64,000 nucleotides of DNA, taken from Candidatus Saccharibacteria bacterium oral taxon 488 (lineage in GTDB: Bacteria > Patescibacteriota > Saccharimonadia > Saccharimonadales > Saccharimonadaceae). The stretch lies in NCBI GenBank assembly GCA_013100825.1, contig CP040001.1:744001-808000 (forward strand), given 5' to 3'. Of the stretch, positions 27,684-35,064 are shown in pieces. The notes beneath the pieces are model-generated. The model did not search any database and had not been told where the DNA came from. It saw nothing but the letters and a program-made list of their open reading frames with translations. The translations under genes were made by a program, and so were the position numbers. Each line of letters begins with the position of its first letter. Position 1 is the first letter of the stretch.

Positions 27684-28004
27684 TCAAACGTCAGTTAGTT
27701 TGATGTCTTCGATTTCGCTGGGCCCCAACCAATAAACTCGATCACCAACCTCAAAAATAGGTGTCGCCGCAGTCTCCAGTGCTGAGGAAATTTGTTTCTC
27801 TGTTAACTCCTTAAAGGCTAGGTTTTTGAAAAAATCAGCTTTTTCCATACCGGCATCACTGGCACGACGTAGAATATACTCTGCCACTTTGCTAATAATT
27901 TTAGCCTCTTCCGGCGAAACTCTAACCTCTCGTAGAGCATCCCATTCCTCACGTCCCTGAGGCGGTAATTCCTTCCTTGGTGTAGTTAGTGGTATCTCGC
28001 TCAT
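27684..28004 (-). CDS. Unrecognised 106-residue protein
   Basis: A small acidic protein with a helical middle (VSPEEAKIISKVAEYILRRA near 28-47) and a C-terminal strand-rich part (IFEVGDRVYWLGPSEIEDIK). No family is recognised. A strong Shine-Dalgarno (GAGGAGG) is followed by a rather long 13-base gap to the ATG. It converges with the SGNH hydrolase gene and is followed on the other side by the tRNA-Met terminator. Confidence 0.6.
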   Translation of the reverse strand: MSEIPLTTPRKELPPQGREEWDALREVRVSPEEAKIISKVAEYILRRASDAGMEKADFFKNLAFKELTEKQISSALETAATPIFEVGDRVYWLGPSEIEDIKLTDV

Positions 28005-28103
28005 AGCTATCTATATCCTCCTCAATATTATTTTCACAAGTATATCATCCTATCGTCAACTCTTGCAATAGAGTACGTAATATGTCATCCACATATGAAA
28101 ATA

Positions 28104-28125
28104 CCGCGGCCCATGCAGACCGCGG
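28104..28125 (-). terminator. Terminator after tRNA-Met
   Basis: A 6-bp CCGCGG/CCGCGG stem with a 10-base loop; on the minus strand it is followed by TATTTTC. It lies 14 bases past the tRNA 3' end. Confidence 0.7.
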
Positions 28126-28139
28126 ATAAAAAACAATTT

Positions 28140-28216
28140 TGGTAGCACCGGGTGGACCCGAACCACCGACCTCAGGCTTATGAGTCCTGCGCTCTAACCA
28201 GCTGAGCTACGGTGCC
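28140..28216 (-). tRNA. tRNA-Met(CAT), elongator
   Basis: 77 bases including an encoded CCA. The cloverleaf is complete: acceptor GGCACCG, D arm GCTC/GAGC, anticodon loop CTCATAA, T arm GGTGG/CCACC. The loop sequence and the 9-base D loop (AGCTGGTTA) match bacterial elongator Met tRNAs. Oddities: a G1-T72 pair and an A-G mismatch at 31:39 next to the anticodon loop. Confidence 0.9.
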
Positions 28217-28332
28217 ACACGTCACCAATTGTACCAAACGAATCAGAAAATCTCAACCGCCTCGAAAGCCTACTCATCAGGCGAGGCCTCAACTGCTAAT
28301 CAAATAAGGCCAAGCAGATTTCGCCCCGGCAA

Positions 28333-28491
28333 CTAAGCTGCTAGCTCCACGCCTTCTTCGTCCAGCAGTTCCAGTCGCCGCATCACTAGTGAACGCAACT
28401 CCTCGCACGTCCGCCGGCGCTGCCATGTCCGTAGCTGGTCGTTATTGACCGCATCTAAAAATTGCCCAAGCTCGTGCTCAGTGATATCCAT
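28333..28491 (-). CDS. 52-residue helical protein
   Basis: A short frame (begins MDITEHELGQFLDAVNNDQL, ends LEEGVELAA-like: LLDEEGVELAA), strongly helical and charged, with RTWQRRRTCEELRSLVMRRL in the middle. AAAGG lies 8 bases before the ATG, and a plausible promoter (TGC-TATAGT) lies about 45 bases upstream. No family is recognised. It resembles small DNA-binding or antitoxin-like helical proteins only in composition. Confidence 0.5.
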   Translation of the reverse strand: MDITEHELGQFLDAVNNDQLRTWQRRRTCEELRSLVMRRLELLDEEGVELAA

Positions 28492-28654
28492 GTTGTTGCC
28501 TTTCTGTGTTTGTTAAACCGTGGCTTTACTATAGCACACATTTGACATAAGTGCAATAGTATGACAGTTCGCATCATTACCCGCCCAATGCTCCCACCGG
28601 CTTCCCTCGCCAAACCGCTTGTGATAAACTGGAGGGAGAGGATTTTACACAAAC

Positions 28655-29386
28655 ATGACCCCAGCTATTATCTCATCACTTGCCATCATCGCCTTCTCGG
28701 CACTGATCCACGCTAGTTTTCAGCTCAGCGTCAGCGTCTTGACCTTGCTCAGTGGCCATTCCCTCGGCAAGCAAACCGCCCGCCGGAAAGTATTGCGACT
28801 GATGAATGGATTCGTGTGTGGAGTGTTGGTGCTGACCGCGCTGCTAATATCGGCGATCGTCTACTATCTGTCGCTGGTCATTCATCACGCTACTCAGGCC
28901 GAGCAACTAGTGGCGGCCATCGTCTGTGGGCTGATGGTCGGGCTGGGTGTGGCGACTTGGGCGGTGTACTACCGACGGGGCGAAGGTACAGCCTTGTGGC
29001 TACCGCGCAGCTTCGCGACCTATCTATCAAAACGCTCAAAAGCGACACGCCACAGCGCCGAGGCCTTTAGTCTCGGGATGGCCAGCGTGGTGGCTGAATT
29101 ACTGTTCATCATCGGGCCGATGGCGGCGGCGGGGCTGGCGACGGTCCTACTACCATCAACCGAGTGGCGCCTCATCGCCATCACCCTTTACGTCGTCATA
29201 TCGCTGCTATCACTGGTCGTCGTATTAGTGCTGGTCGGTAGCGGCCATTCCCTCGCCCACCTACAACAGTGGCGGATGGCACATAAACGTTTCTTGCAAT
29301 TTGCAGCTGGCGGCAGCTTGATCATCTTGGGTGGCTTTTTGTTCGTTGATCGAGTGCTCGGCATCGTCAGCTACGGAGGTTTTTGA
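28655..29386 (+). CDS. Six-span membrane protein of unknown family
   Basis: 243 residues. Hydrophobic segments lie at about 5-25, 55-78, 88-105, 140-162, 168-190 and 215-235, with basic loops between. SALIHASFQLSVSVLTLLSG at the N-terminus and RFLQFAAGGSLIILGGFLFV at the C-terminus look like facing helices. No known motif. Its stop overlaps the ATG of the ATP-cone gene (TGATG), so the two are co-expressed with the flavoprotein gene downstream. Confidence 0.7.
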   Translation: MTPAIISSLAIIAFSALIHASFQLSVSVLTLLSGHSLGKQTARRKVLRLMNGFVCGVLVLTALLISAIVYYLSLVIHHATQAEQLVAAIVCGLMVGLGVATWAVYYRRGEGTALWLPRSFATYLSKRSKATRHSAEAFSLGMASVVAELLFIIGPMAAAGLATVLLPSTEWRLIAITLYVVISLLSLVVVLVLVGSGHSLAHLQQWRMAHKRFLQFAAGGSLIILGGFLFVDRVLGIVSYGGF

Positions 29387-29685
29387 TGTCAGAAGGGCAC
29401 CCAAACCGACCAATCATCGATGTCATCAAGCGCGGCAAACGACCGAGCGAAGAATTTGATCCGACAAAACTCCACCTCTCTATCATGGCGACCTGCCTGA
29501 GTATCCGCACACCCGAAGGCCAAGCTGATGATATCGCCAAGTCAGTCACCCTCGGCGTGATGAGCTGGTGCGAGGCCCGACCAGAAATTACCACAAACGA
29601 CATCCGACACCGCGCGACGCAGCTGCTGCAGAAACTGCACACTGACGCAGCATTTGTTTATCAACACCATAAGACGATAATGTAG
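29386..29685 (+). CDS. ATP-cone domain protein
   Basis: 99 residues. IDVIKRGKRPSEEFDPTKLHLSIMATCLS near the N-terminus is an ATP-cone: IxKRxGxxExFDxxKL, then a helix. ATP-cones normally regulate ribonucleotide reductases or form NrdR with a zinc ribbon; here the domain stands alone without Cys ribbons. The start at 29386 overlaps the upstream stop, with GGAGG at a good distance. It may sense ATP/dATP for a partner, perhaps the flavoprotein that follows 7 bases later. Confidence 0.75.
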   Translation: MSEGHPNRPIIDVIKRGKRPSEEFDPTKLHLSIMATCLSIRTPEGQADDIAKSVTLGVMSWCEARPEITTNDIRHRATQLLQKLHTDAAFVYQHHKTIM

Positions 29686-29692
29686 GGGGCAC

Positions 29693-31072
29693 ATGGCACA
29701 AAAACCAACTTTTGATTATGATGTAATTGTTATCGGCAGCGGCGCTGGCGGTTCACCGGCCGCAACTGTCTTGGCGCGCGCTGGCAAGAAGGTCGCCATC
29801 ATTGAGCGCGGTACCTTTGGCGGCGAATCCCCAAACTGGGGCGACATTCCGACGGGCGCCCTACTCTACACTGCCGACGTCTACCACGAGGCCAAAACAG
29901 CGGCCAAGTTCGGCCTGCGCACCAGCACGGTCGGCTATAATTATCCGTCGCTCCTCGCCTGGAAGGACACCGCCATCAAGCGCACCGGCACCGGTGGCAA
30001 TCGCAGTTACTACGAGAAACAAGGCATTAGCGTCTTTACCGGCAGCGCCCACTTTCTCAGTCCCAACGAGATCACCGTTAATCGCCGCCACTTATCAGCA
30101 CGCAAATTCCTGATCGCCAGCGGCTCAACCTGGCGCGATGATCACATCCCAGGACTCGACGAAGTAGCTCATCACACGCCGCAAACCATCCTCTCGCTCA
30201 AGCGCCCACCCAAAACGCTGTTCGTTGTCGGCTCTGGCACAACGGCGATGGAGCTGGCATATTTGTTCTCGACTTTTGGCAGCAAGGTGTACGTCGCCGA
30301 AACCGCTGGGCGTATCTTGCCCGAGTTTGACCAAGAAGTTGGCGAGCTGATCGCCGCTGACGCCAAGGCACAGCGCGGCATGAACATCCTCACCCAGACA
30401 AAGCTGGTCGCCGTCCAGAAAGACGGTATCGCAAAGCGCGTCACCTACGCTCGTGGCGGCCAGCAGCATTCAGTGCGCGTTGATGAAATCCTCATCGCCG
30501 ACGACCGCCTACCAACGACCGACATTGGGCTAGAAAATGCGGGCGTAGCGTATACTGAACATGGCATTCAAGTCAGTGAAGCGATGCAGACTTCGGCGCG
30601 GCACATCTTTGCGGCTGGCAGCGTCGTTGACCTTCAGGCACAGACACACACCATCCTCAGCCACAGCCGCACCGCTGCACACAACTTACTACACCGTAAT
30701 TTCATCGCACTTGACGATACGCCGCGCTTGACGATCGCCTTCACCGATCCACAGATTGCTCGGACGGGACTGGACGAGGACGACTGTCTGCGCCGTGACT
30801 TGAAGATAAATGTCGCCTTAGCGCCGCTGACTTTGACCGCTCGCAGCAACATCACCGACCGGCGCAGTGGGTTTGTCAAATTGATCAGCGACAAAAAAGG
30901 TGTCCTGCTCGGCGCCACCATCGTTGCACCAGGCGCCAGCGACTTGATGACCGGCCTCAGCCTCGCCATCCGCCACGGCCTGACCGCCAAACAACTGATG
31001 AGCACACCAAACTGCTTCATTGCCTGGTCAGAGGCCGTGCGCATTGCGGCGGGGAAATTGGCAGCTGATTAG
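29693..31072 (+). CDS. Flavoprotein of the dihydrolipoamide-dehydrogenase fold lacking the redox disulfide
   Basis: 459 residues with both dinucleotide-binding folds. The FAD site is VIVIGSGAGGSPAATVLARA (12-31) and the NAD(P) site is LFVVGSGTTAMELAYLFSTF near 176-195, followed by a C-terminal dimerisation domain. In Lpd, glutathione and mercuric reductases the segment after the FAD loop is GGTCxNxGCIPTK; here it is GGESPNWGDIPTG, so both cysteines are gone. The C-terminal HPTxxE is also absent (NCFIAWSEA). It cannot work as a classical disulfide reductase; NAD(P)H oxidation with oxygen, quinone or another acceptor is possible. Confidence 0.85.
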   Translation: MAQKPTFDYDVIVIGSGAGGSPAATVLARAGKKVAIIERGTFGGESPNWGDIPTGALLYTADVYHEAKTAAKFGLRTSTVGYNYPSLLAWKDTAIKRTGTGGNRSYYEKQGISVFTGSAHFLSPNEITVNRRHLSARKFLIASGSTWRDDHIPGLDEVAHHTPQTILSLKRPPKTLFVVGSGTTAMELAYLFSTFGSKVYVAETAGRILPEFDQEVGELIAADAKAQRGMNILTQTKLVAVQKDGIAKRVTYARGGQQHSVRVDEILIADDRLPTTDIGLENAGVAYTEHGIQVSEAMQTSARHIFAAGSVVDLQAQTHTILSHSRTAAHNLLHRNFIALDDTPRLTIAFTDPQIARTGLDEDDCLRRDLKINVALAPLTLTARSNITDRRSGFVKLISDKKGVLLGATIVAPGASDLMTGLSLAIRHGLTAKQLMSTPNCFIAWSEAVRIAAGKLAAD

Positions 31073-31112
31073 GCGCTCCCGAGATTTTACGTTTCCATGA
31101 AACTTCTGATGG

Positions 31113-31517
31113 CTACCGCTCGCCATCATTACGACGTGCCTCAAGCGCATCATGGAGACCGCTAAGTATCCAGTGCATTCTGGCAACCATAAATTCGCCG
31201 TCTTTACCGCGCATGCCATCTCGCAGTTTCTTTTCGGGAGTATCTTGTGACCAAAACCTTGTTTCTGGCGGAATTGCTAACGGTTGTTTCAGGTCTAGCA
31301 GCGAGTCATCCCGCATATCGGGCGGGGTGTGCTGTTCGACCGCCTCTCTTGCTAGTTCCTCAAGCTCCTTTGCACACGTGCACCACTGACCCCCCCTACA
31401 TACTGCATCTCGTGTGTTTTCTTTTGAGCCCATCTCTCTATTCGTCTTATCCTCCGACTGGTGGTCTACTGGCAACTTATCGGTAGGTTGAGACGCTGGA
31501 TTAAAGTGCTCTGTCAT
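31113..31517 (-). CDS. Unrecognised 134-residue protein, MTEH-type start
   Basis: Hydrophilic. It begins MTEHFNPASQPTDKLP, has a CRGGQWCTCAKELEELAREA block near residues 39-58 with three cysteines, and a C-terminal helix HWILSGLHDALEARR. The start and promoter resemble the gene at 32291-32758: TGC-TATATT 8 bases before the ATG here and TGC-TACAAT 8 bases before it there, and both proteins open MTEH. No known family. Confidence 0.6.
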   Translation of the reverse strand: MTEHFNPASQPTDKLPVDHQSEDKTNREMGSKENTRDAVCRGGQWCTCAKELEELAREAVEQHTPPDMRDDSLLDLKQPLAIPPETRFWSQDTPEKKLRDGMRGKDGEFMVARMHWILSGLHDALEARRNDGER

Positions 31518-31612
31518 AATGTTCTAATATAGCATGACCAGGTCAAAAAGGCCAGAAACTAGGCCACTGCGGTCAATTTACGTCATAGCTTCACATGTAT
31601 CAAAAATAAAAA

Positions 31613-31633
31613 CGACCTCAACTCATAAGGCCG
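31613..31633 (-). terminator. Terminator after tRNA-fMet
   Basis: On the minus strand CGGCCT and AGGTCG form a 6-bp stem with one G-T pair, followed by TTTTTATTTTT. It lies 16 bases beyond the tRNA 3' end. Confidence 0.65.
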
Positions 31634-31648
31634 AAAAATCAGTAAACA

Positions 31649-31725
31649 TGGTTGCGGGGGTAGGATTTGAACCTACGACCTTTTGGTTATGAGCCAAACG
31701 AGCTACCAGGCTGCTCTACCCCGCG
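31649..31725 (-). tRNA. Initiator tRNA-fMet(CAT)
   Basis: 77 bases with encoded CCA. The C1-A72 mismatch at the top of the acceptor stem (CGCGGGG ... CCCCGCA) and the D arm GAGCAGCCTGGTAGCTC are the initiator signature. The anticodon stem is TTTGG/CCAAA: only two G-C pairs flank the loop, and 29:41 is T-A, so the usual GGG:CCC trio is incomplete. Confidence 0.95.
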
Positions 31726-31753
31726 GCACATTGTCCATCTTAGCAAACACGAA

Positions 31754-32194
31754 TTATTTTTGCAAGTTCTGACTCGTCCGCCGCGCGCCAAAGAGGAAAT
31801 TAATCCACTGTTGGAAGTTACTGGTCGGTTGTTTTTGCGGCGCATTGTGAGCGGTCGGTTGCTGCTTGGCCGCGTCGGTTGACGGCACGATCAGCAGCTT
31901 TTCGCCGGGCGAGCCACGGCCCAGACGCTGGCGCACCGCGAGATCGAGGTATTCGTCACTTTCATAATATTTCGATTCATATGCCAGCAGCTCGGTGCGC
32001 AATTTCTCGACCGTCAGCTGGTACTTTTTTTGATCGACCATCTGTTGCAGTTCATAATTGCGCTGCATCGACTCGATCGACCCCCACGCCCAACTCAGCG
32101 CGATCAGCGCCGCCGCCGCAACCACAACATTATTCAGCGTCAAATAATCGTGACGCACGTGGTACCAAAATCGTTTGAGTTTCAGCATGTTCAT
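31754..32194 (-). CDS. FtsB/DivIC-like septum protein
   Basis: 146 residues. One transmembrane span (about 22-40, NVVVAAAALIALSWAWGS) is followed by a coiled coil (about 42-75, MQRNYELQQMVDQKKYQLTV) and the DivIC/FtsB end YYESDEYLDLAVRQRLGRGS with PGEKLLIV. A Gln/Pro-rich tail is unusual for the family. These proteins bridge FtsL and FtsQ/DivIB in the division complex. It lies just upstream of tRNA-fMet on the same strand and might share its transcript. Confidence 0.82.
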   Translation of the reverse strand: MNMLKLKRFWYHVRHDYLTLNNVVVAAAALIALSWAWGSIESMQRNYELQQMVDQKKYQLTVEKLRTELLAYESKYYESDEYLDLAVRQRLGRGSPGEKLLIVPSTDAAKQQPTAHNAPQKQPTSNFQQWINFLFGARRTSQNLQK

Positions 32195-32290
32195 GTTGGT
32201 TTTATCAGAAGGTATGGCTATATTATGAGGGGTCGGGTGGGGTTAGTCAAGATGAGATAACCAAAGCAACCCTAAAGACTCATTACCTTA

Positions 32291-32758
32291 CTAGGTAGTA
32301 GAATCAGCGGGAGGTATCATTTGGTAAGCAATACAATCTTTGAACTGCCTCTTAGCTACAAGACCCTCGGCGATTAACACCTCTAAATCTCGCCTGACCC
32401 AATTAATATCATCAAGCGTAAGCCCCGCAATCTCGTCAAGGGTCATTGGAGCGACATGCGTCAATACGCCTAATACAGTACGAACCGCCCCTTTAGGATC
32501 TTCAGAATAAGACATGCGTTTCACTTGCTCCTTTAGGGAGTGCTGTGAATCTTCTTCTGTATCAGCTTCCCCAGAATGTAGAGAGCTACCTCCGTCACAC
32601 GTTAAAACACCTTGCTCTGAGGAACAAATACGATTAGACAAACATACAACTACCCGTCCAACATGATAGACATGAGTCTTGATGCCGTGACTAGATCGAT
32701 CACCTGTATCATCGACTACTTGTTCTGCTGACTGATTTGGCTGTAAATGCTCCGTCAT
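32291..32758 (-). CDS. Winged-helix-like 155-residue protein, MTEH-type start
   Basis: The first half is disordered and Ser/Asp-rich. The second half looks like a small winged helix: AVRTVLGVLTHVAPMTLDEI, AGLTLDDINWVRRDLEVLIA and EGLVAKRQFKDCIAYQMI. So it is probably a DNA-binding regulator. Translation is placed at the ATG at 32758, which is 8 bases after TGC-TACAAT, not at the upstream in-frame start. Its N-terminus (MTEHLQPNQS) and promoter layout resemble the gene at 31113-31517. Confidence 0.62.
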   Translation of the reverse strand: MTEHLQPNQSAEQVVDDTGDRSSHGIKTHVYHVGRVVVCLSNRICSSEQGVLTCDGGSSLHSGEADTEEDSQHSLKEQVKRMSYSEDPKGAVRTVLGVLTHVAPMTLDEIAGLTLDDINWVRRDLEVLIAEGLVAKRQFKDCIAYQMIPPADSTT

Positions 32759-32855
32759 AATACTTGATTGTAGCATGGATGGTTAAAAATTAGGAGAGAC
32801 CAGCTCGTAGCAATCTGGCAAAATTACCAGTCCATTCCGACGGCCTGAAACGATC

Positions 32856-33629
32856 TCAGTGCACCAGTTCCGCAAACTCAGAAGAATTCACATAGTCAAA
32901 ATCACATGCCAGATGGTCGCTCAGGAGGTTGTTAACATTCAAGGGGCGCGGCACCGCAGCGCCAAGATATATGGCGGCAATGAGCGCCGTCGATAAGCTG
33001 TGGCGAAGATTGAGCACGGCAAGCTTTTCAAAAATATCCGCTTGATGTGTTTCGAGGTAGGTTTTGTGTAGCCTAGTCATCGAACCTTTCGCGAGCTCTG
33101 GCTGCGTCACGTCAAGCCCAAGATCCTCAGCCACATCGACGAGGCGCCGGCTAGCTATCGGCGTCAGACGATCAATATCGTACCTCGTGTCAATGACCGC
33201 TTGATTTTGCCGCCGCTCTCTCCACTTGTTGTACAGCCAATCCACTTGTTCCGTTGCAATTGGCGACGACCGTTTCAGCACTGACAAATCGGCACAGAGT
33301 TGGTGACCCGCAAAGGTCACGCTGGACAATGTCCGCGAGGAAGCGATATCTAACTCGATCATTTCCAGAAGCCGCGGTACCTCGTCTTCTGATTCCAGAT
33401 AGACTGACTTGAATCCAAATTCAAGCAGACTTTGATCCTCCAGTGAGTCAAGATGTGCAAGGTCAATGATGGCCCATGAGTAGCAAAACGGTTTTGACGC
33501 TCCCCGAACCCGGAAATTCTTTGTCCACTCAACATCAAGCGCAGCCACGAGACTTCGTTCCCGACTAAACGGGCGCTCTGGGTCACCAAACGGGCGTTCT
33601 GCCCATTGCAAGTTTGTTCTCAGGTGCAT
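32856..33629 (-). CDS. Possible DEDD-type 3'-5' exonuclease-like protein
   Basis: 257 residues. LVAALDVEWTKNF near residues 27-39 has the DxE of exonuclease motif I. VTFAGHQLCADLSVL near 104-118 has an H/xxxxD arrangement like motif II, and a later VIDTRYDIDRL with LRHSLSTALIAAIYLG could form motif III. The pattern fits DnaQ/RNase-D-like nucleases but is divergent, so this is a structural guess. An AGGAG lies 13 bases before the ATG. Confidence 0.45.
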   Translation of the reverse strand: MHLRTNLQWAERPFGDPERPFSRERSLVAALDVEWTKNFRVRGASKPFCYSWAIIDLAHLDSLEDQSLLEFGFKSVYLESEDEVPRLLEMIELDIASSRTLSSVTFAGHQLCADLSVLKRSSPIATEQVDWLYNKWRERRQNQAVIDTRYDIDRLTPIASRRLVDVAEDLGLDVTQPELAKGSMTRLHKTYLETHQADIFEKLAVLNLRHSLSTALIAAIYLGAAVPRPLNVNNLLSDHLACDFDYVNSSEFAELVH

Positions 33630-33809
33630 CGTCGTGTTTATTCTCCTAGGATGATTTTAACTCACATAGATGCTTTTACCAAGATACTATTACAGTCGAA
33701 AGAAGAGCGCCAGGCCGAGGGCATGACGCAACACTTTTGGTAGCTTGGATCGCTGAATATATGATTCCTGTATCTGGTCAGAGCTCAGCCGACTAGACTA
33801 GCACAGAAA

Positions 33810-34091
33810 TTATCTCCTCAAAGACTCCTGCGCATCATCAGCGGCGAAGCGGATCGGGTACATACTCGCTTCTGGAAATTCTCTTTTGAGTTCGGCAGTC
33901 AAATCATTGTAGTGCATACCGGGGTTCTGATCCAACAGCCTAGTTGCAGCCTGAAACAGGCTAGCATAAAGCTTATTCTCCTCGTACAACATGTCCTCGA
34001 TATTCCGCATTACGGTTCTTTCCTCTGCTTTGTCGGGAATAGCACCAAAAGCCATGGCATATTTTTGCTCTGGAAGCTCCGAATCCTCCAT
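33810..34091 (-). CDS. Unrecognised 93-residue protein downstream of tRNA-Ile
   Basis: Acidic and helical (EERTVMRNIEDMLYEENKLY, ASLFQAATRLLDQNPGMHYN). A good ribosome site (AGGAG, 7 bases) precedes the ATG, which stands 36 bases past the tRNA 3' end on the same strand, so it is probably transcribed with the tRNA. No family is recognised. Confidence 0.6.
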   Translation of the reverse strand: MEDSELPEQKYAMAFGAIPDKAEERTVMRNIEDMLYEENKLYASLFQAATRLLDQNPGMHYNDLTAELKREFPEASMYPIRFAADDAQESLRR

Positions 34092-34127
34092 ATTATCTCC
34101 TATCTCCGTTCGCTTGGGTTATATTCG

Positions 34128-34203
34128 TGGTGGGGGTGGCTGGGATCGAACCAGCGACCAACAGGTTATGAGCCCGCTGCTCTAACCGCTGAGCTACACC
34201 CCC
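34128..34203 (-). tRNA. tRNA(CAT), probably tRNA-Ile with lysidine anticodon
   Basis: 76 bases with encoded CCA. Acceptor GGGGGTG/CACCCCC, an 8-base D loop AGCGGTTA, anticodon loop CTCATAA, T arm GCTGG/CCAGC. The D loop, GAGCAG and TGGTCGCTGGTTC resemble E. coli tRNA-Ile2 more than tRNA-Met. With tilS in the same window, it is the likely lysidine substrate. C1-A72 is absent, so it is not an initiator. Confidence 0.85.
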
Positions 34204-34279
34204 ATGAGCGATATTATACCGTAAAAGCAGCCGAGTGAGAAGTGCCGTCAATTTACCCTACTGCTGGCCGTCAAGCTAC

Positions 34280-34642
34280 TCATGCACTCCTGAGCGCAGC
34301 GCGCGCCATCGCAGCTCCACGCCTACTAATTTCTCCCCATTTATCATCCGACGGCTCTTGCTCTGATGCATAGGCCAACATAGCATCCCCAGTACGTGTA
34401 TCAAACGCTGCAAGATCACTGCGCCGACGAGGTCGCGGCTTCTCATCCGCAGAGATATTTTGACCAGACAATGGCTGACTATTCGCATGAACATCCTGAC
34501 GAGACGGCGGCTTAAGCCCAAGTGCCCATCGCGCTCCATAATATGAACAGCCTGTTTTATCGACAAGTTCATCAACCTTCTCCCACTCCTCCGCGGTCAA
34601 TTCACAGTCCCACTCATCACCAACCTGCAACAGTTCATTCAT
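34280..34642 (-). CDS. Unrecognised 120-residue protein
   Basis: N-terminal EWDCELTAEEWEKVDELVDK, then TGCSYYGARWALGLKPPSR, resembles a short helical degron- or UBA-like fold. The rest is a basic Pro/Arg linker (KPRPRRRSD) and a helical tail (RRGAAMARAALRSA). No family is recognised. A weak -10 (TATTTA) stands 6 bases before the ATG. Confidence 0.55.
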   Translation of the reverse strand: MNELLQVGDEWDCELTAEEWEKVDELVDKTGCSYYGARWALGLKPPSRQDVHANSQPLSGQNISADEKPRPRRRSDLAAFDTRTGDAMLAYASEQEPSDDKWGEISRRGAAMARAALRSA

Positions 34643-34708
34643 AATTAGTAAATATCACATTTTGCCTATAAAAGCAAGGCTACCTCAACTCCACAGCCCC
34701 TACCACAA

Positions 34709-34737
34709 AAAAGACTCCCGCATGAGCGAGAGTCTTT
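34709..34737 (-). terminator. Terminator of the 68-residue protein gene
   Basis: On the minus strand AAAGACTC and GAGTCTTT pair around a 12-base loop, followed by a T tract. Confidence 0.85.
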
Positions 34738-34794
34738 GAGGCACCTGTTTGTTTGATACTATTGTACCGACAACCAGGTGTATAATGCAAGTGC

Positions 34795-35001
34795 TTATTT
34801 CTTCTTTTTAATCGTCAAAAAGCCGTTGCGTGGATTTTCGGTAACGATCCGATCATCTGGCAAGTCGCATGGCTCGCCCTTGGTGTTCTTTTCAACCTTG
34901 GCGAAAAAATAAATCGTCTGCGTTTTGCCACCGCGCAGCGTGACTTCCGTTTTATGCAAGTAGTATGTAATGCCTTTTGAGTTTGTGTGCTTATAAGCCA
35001 T
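34795..35001 (-). CDS. Small conserved basic protein
   Basis: 68 residues, strand-rich: HTNSKGITYYLHKTEVTLRG, TQTIYFFAKVEK, LPDDRIVTENPRNGFLTIKK. It resembles small uncharacterised proteins seen repeatedly in Patescibacteria; that recollection was not checked by search. A strong AGGAGG site, a promoter box (TATAGT) and a dedicated terminator make it a well-defined single-gene unit, probably highly expressed. Confidence 0.75.
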   Translation of the reverse strand: MAYKHTNSKGITYYLHKTEVTLRGGKTQTIYFFAKVEKNTKGEPCDLPDDRIVTENPRNGFLTIKKKK

Positions 35002-35064
35002 TCGTATACCTCCTGTTAGTACTATACTATTCTAGATTAGCGCCTCTGTTAACCCCTGTCAAGC

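Noticed and set aside
28255..28320. Hammerhead ribozyme-like CTGATGAG hairpin upstream of tRNA-Met
   Set aside because: The minus-strand sequence has CTGATGAG and a stem but no GAAA in the required position; the core is incomplete.
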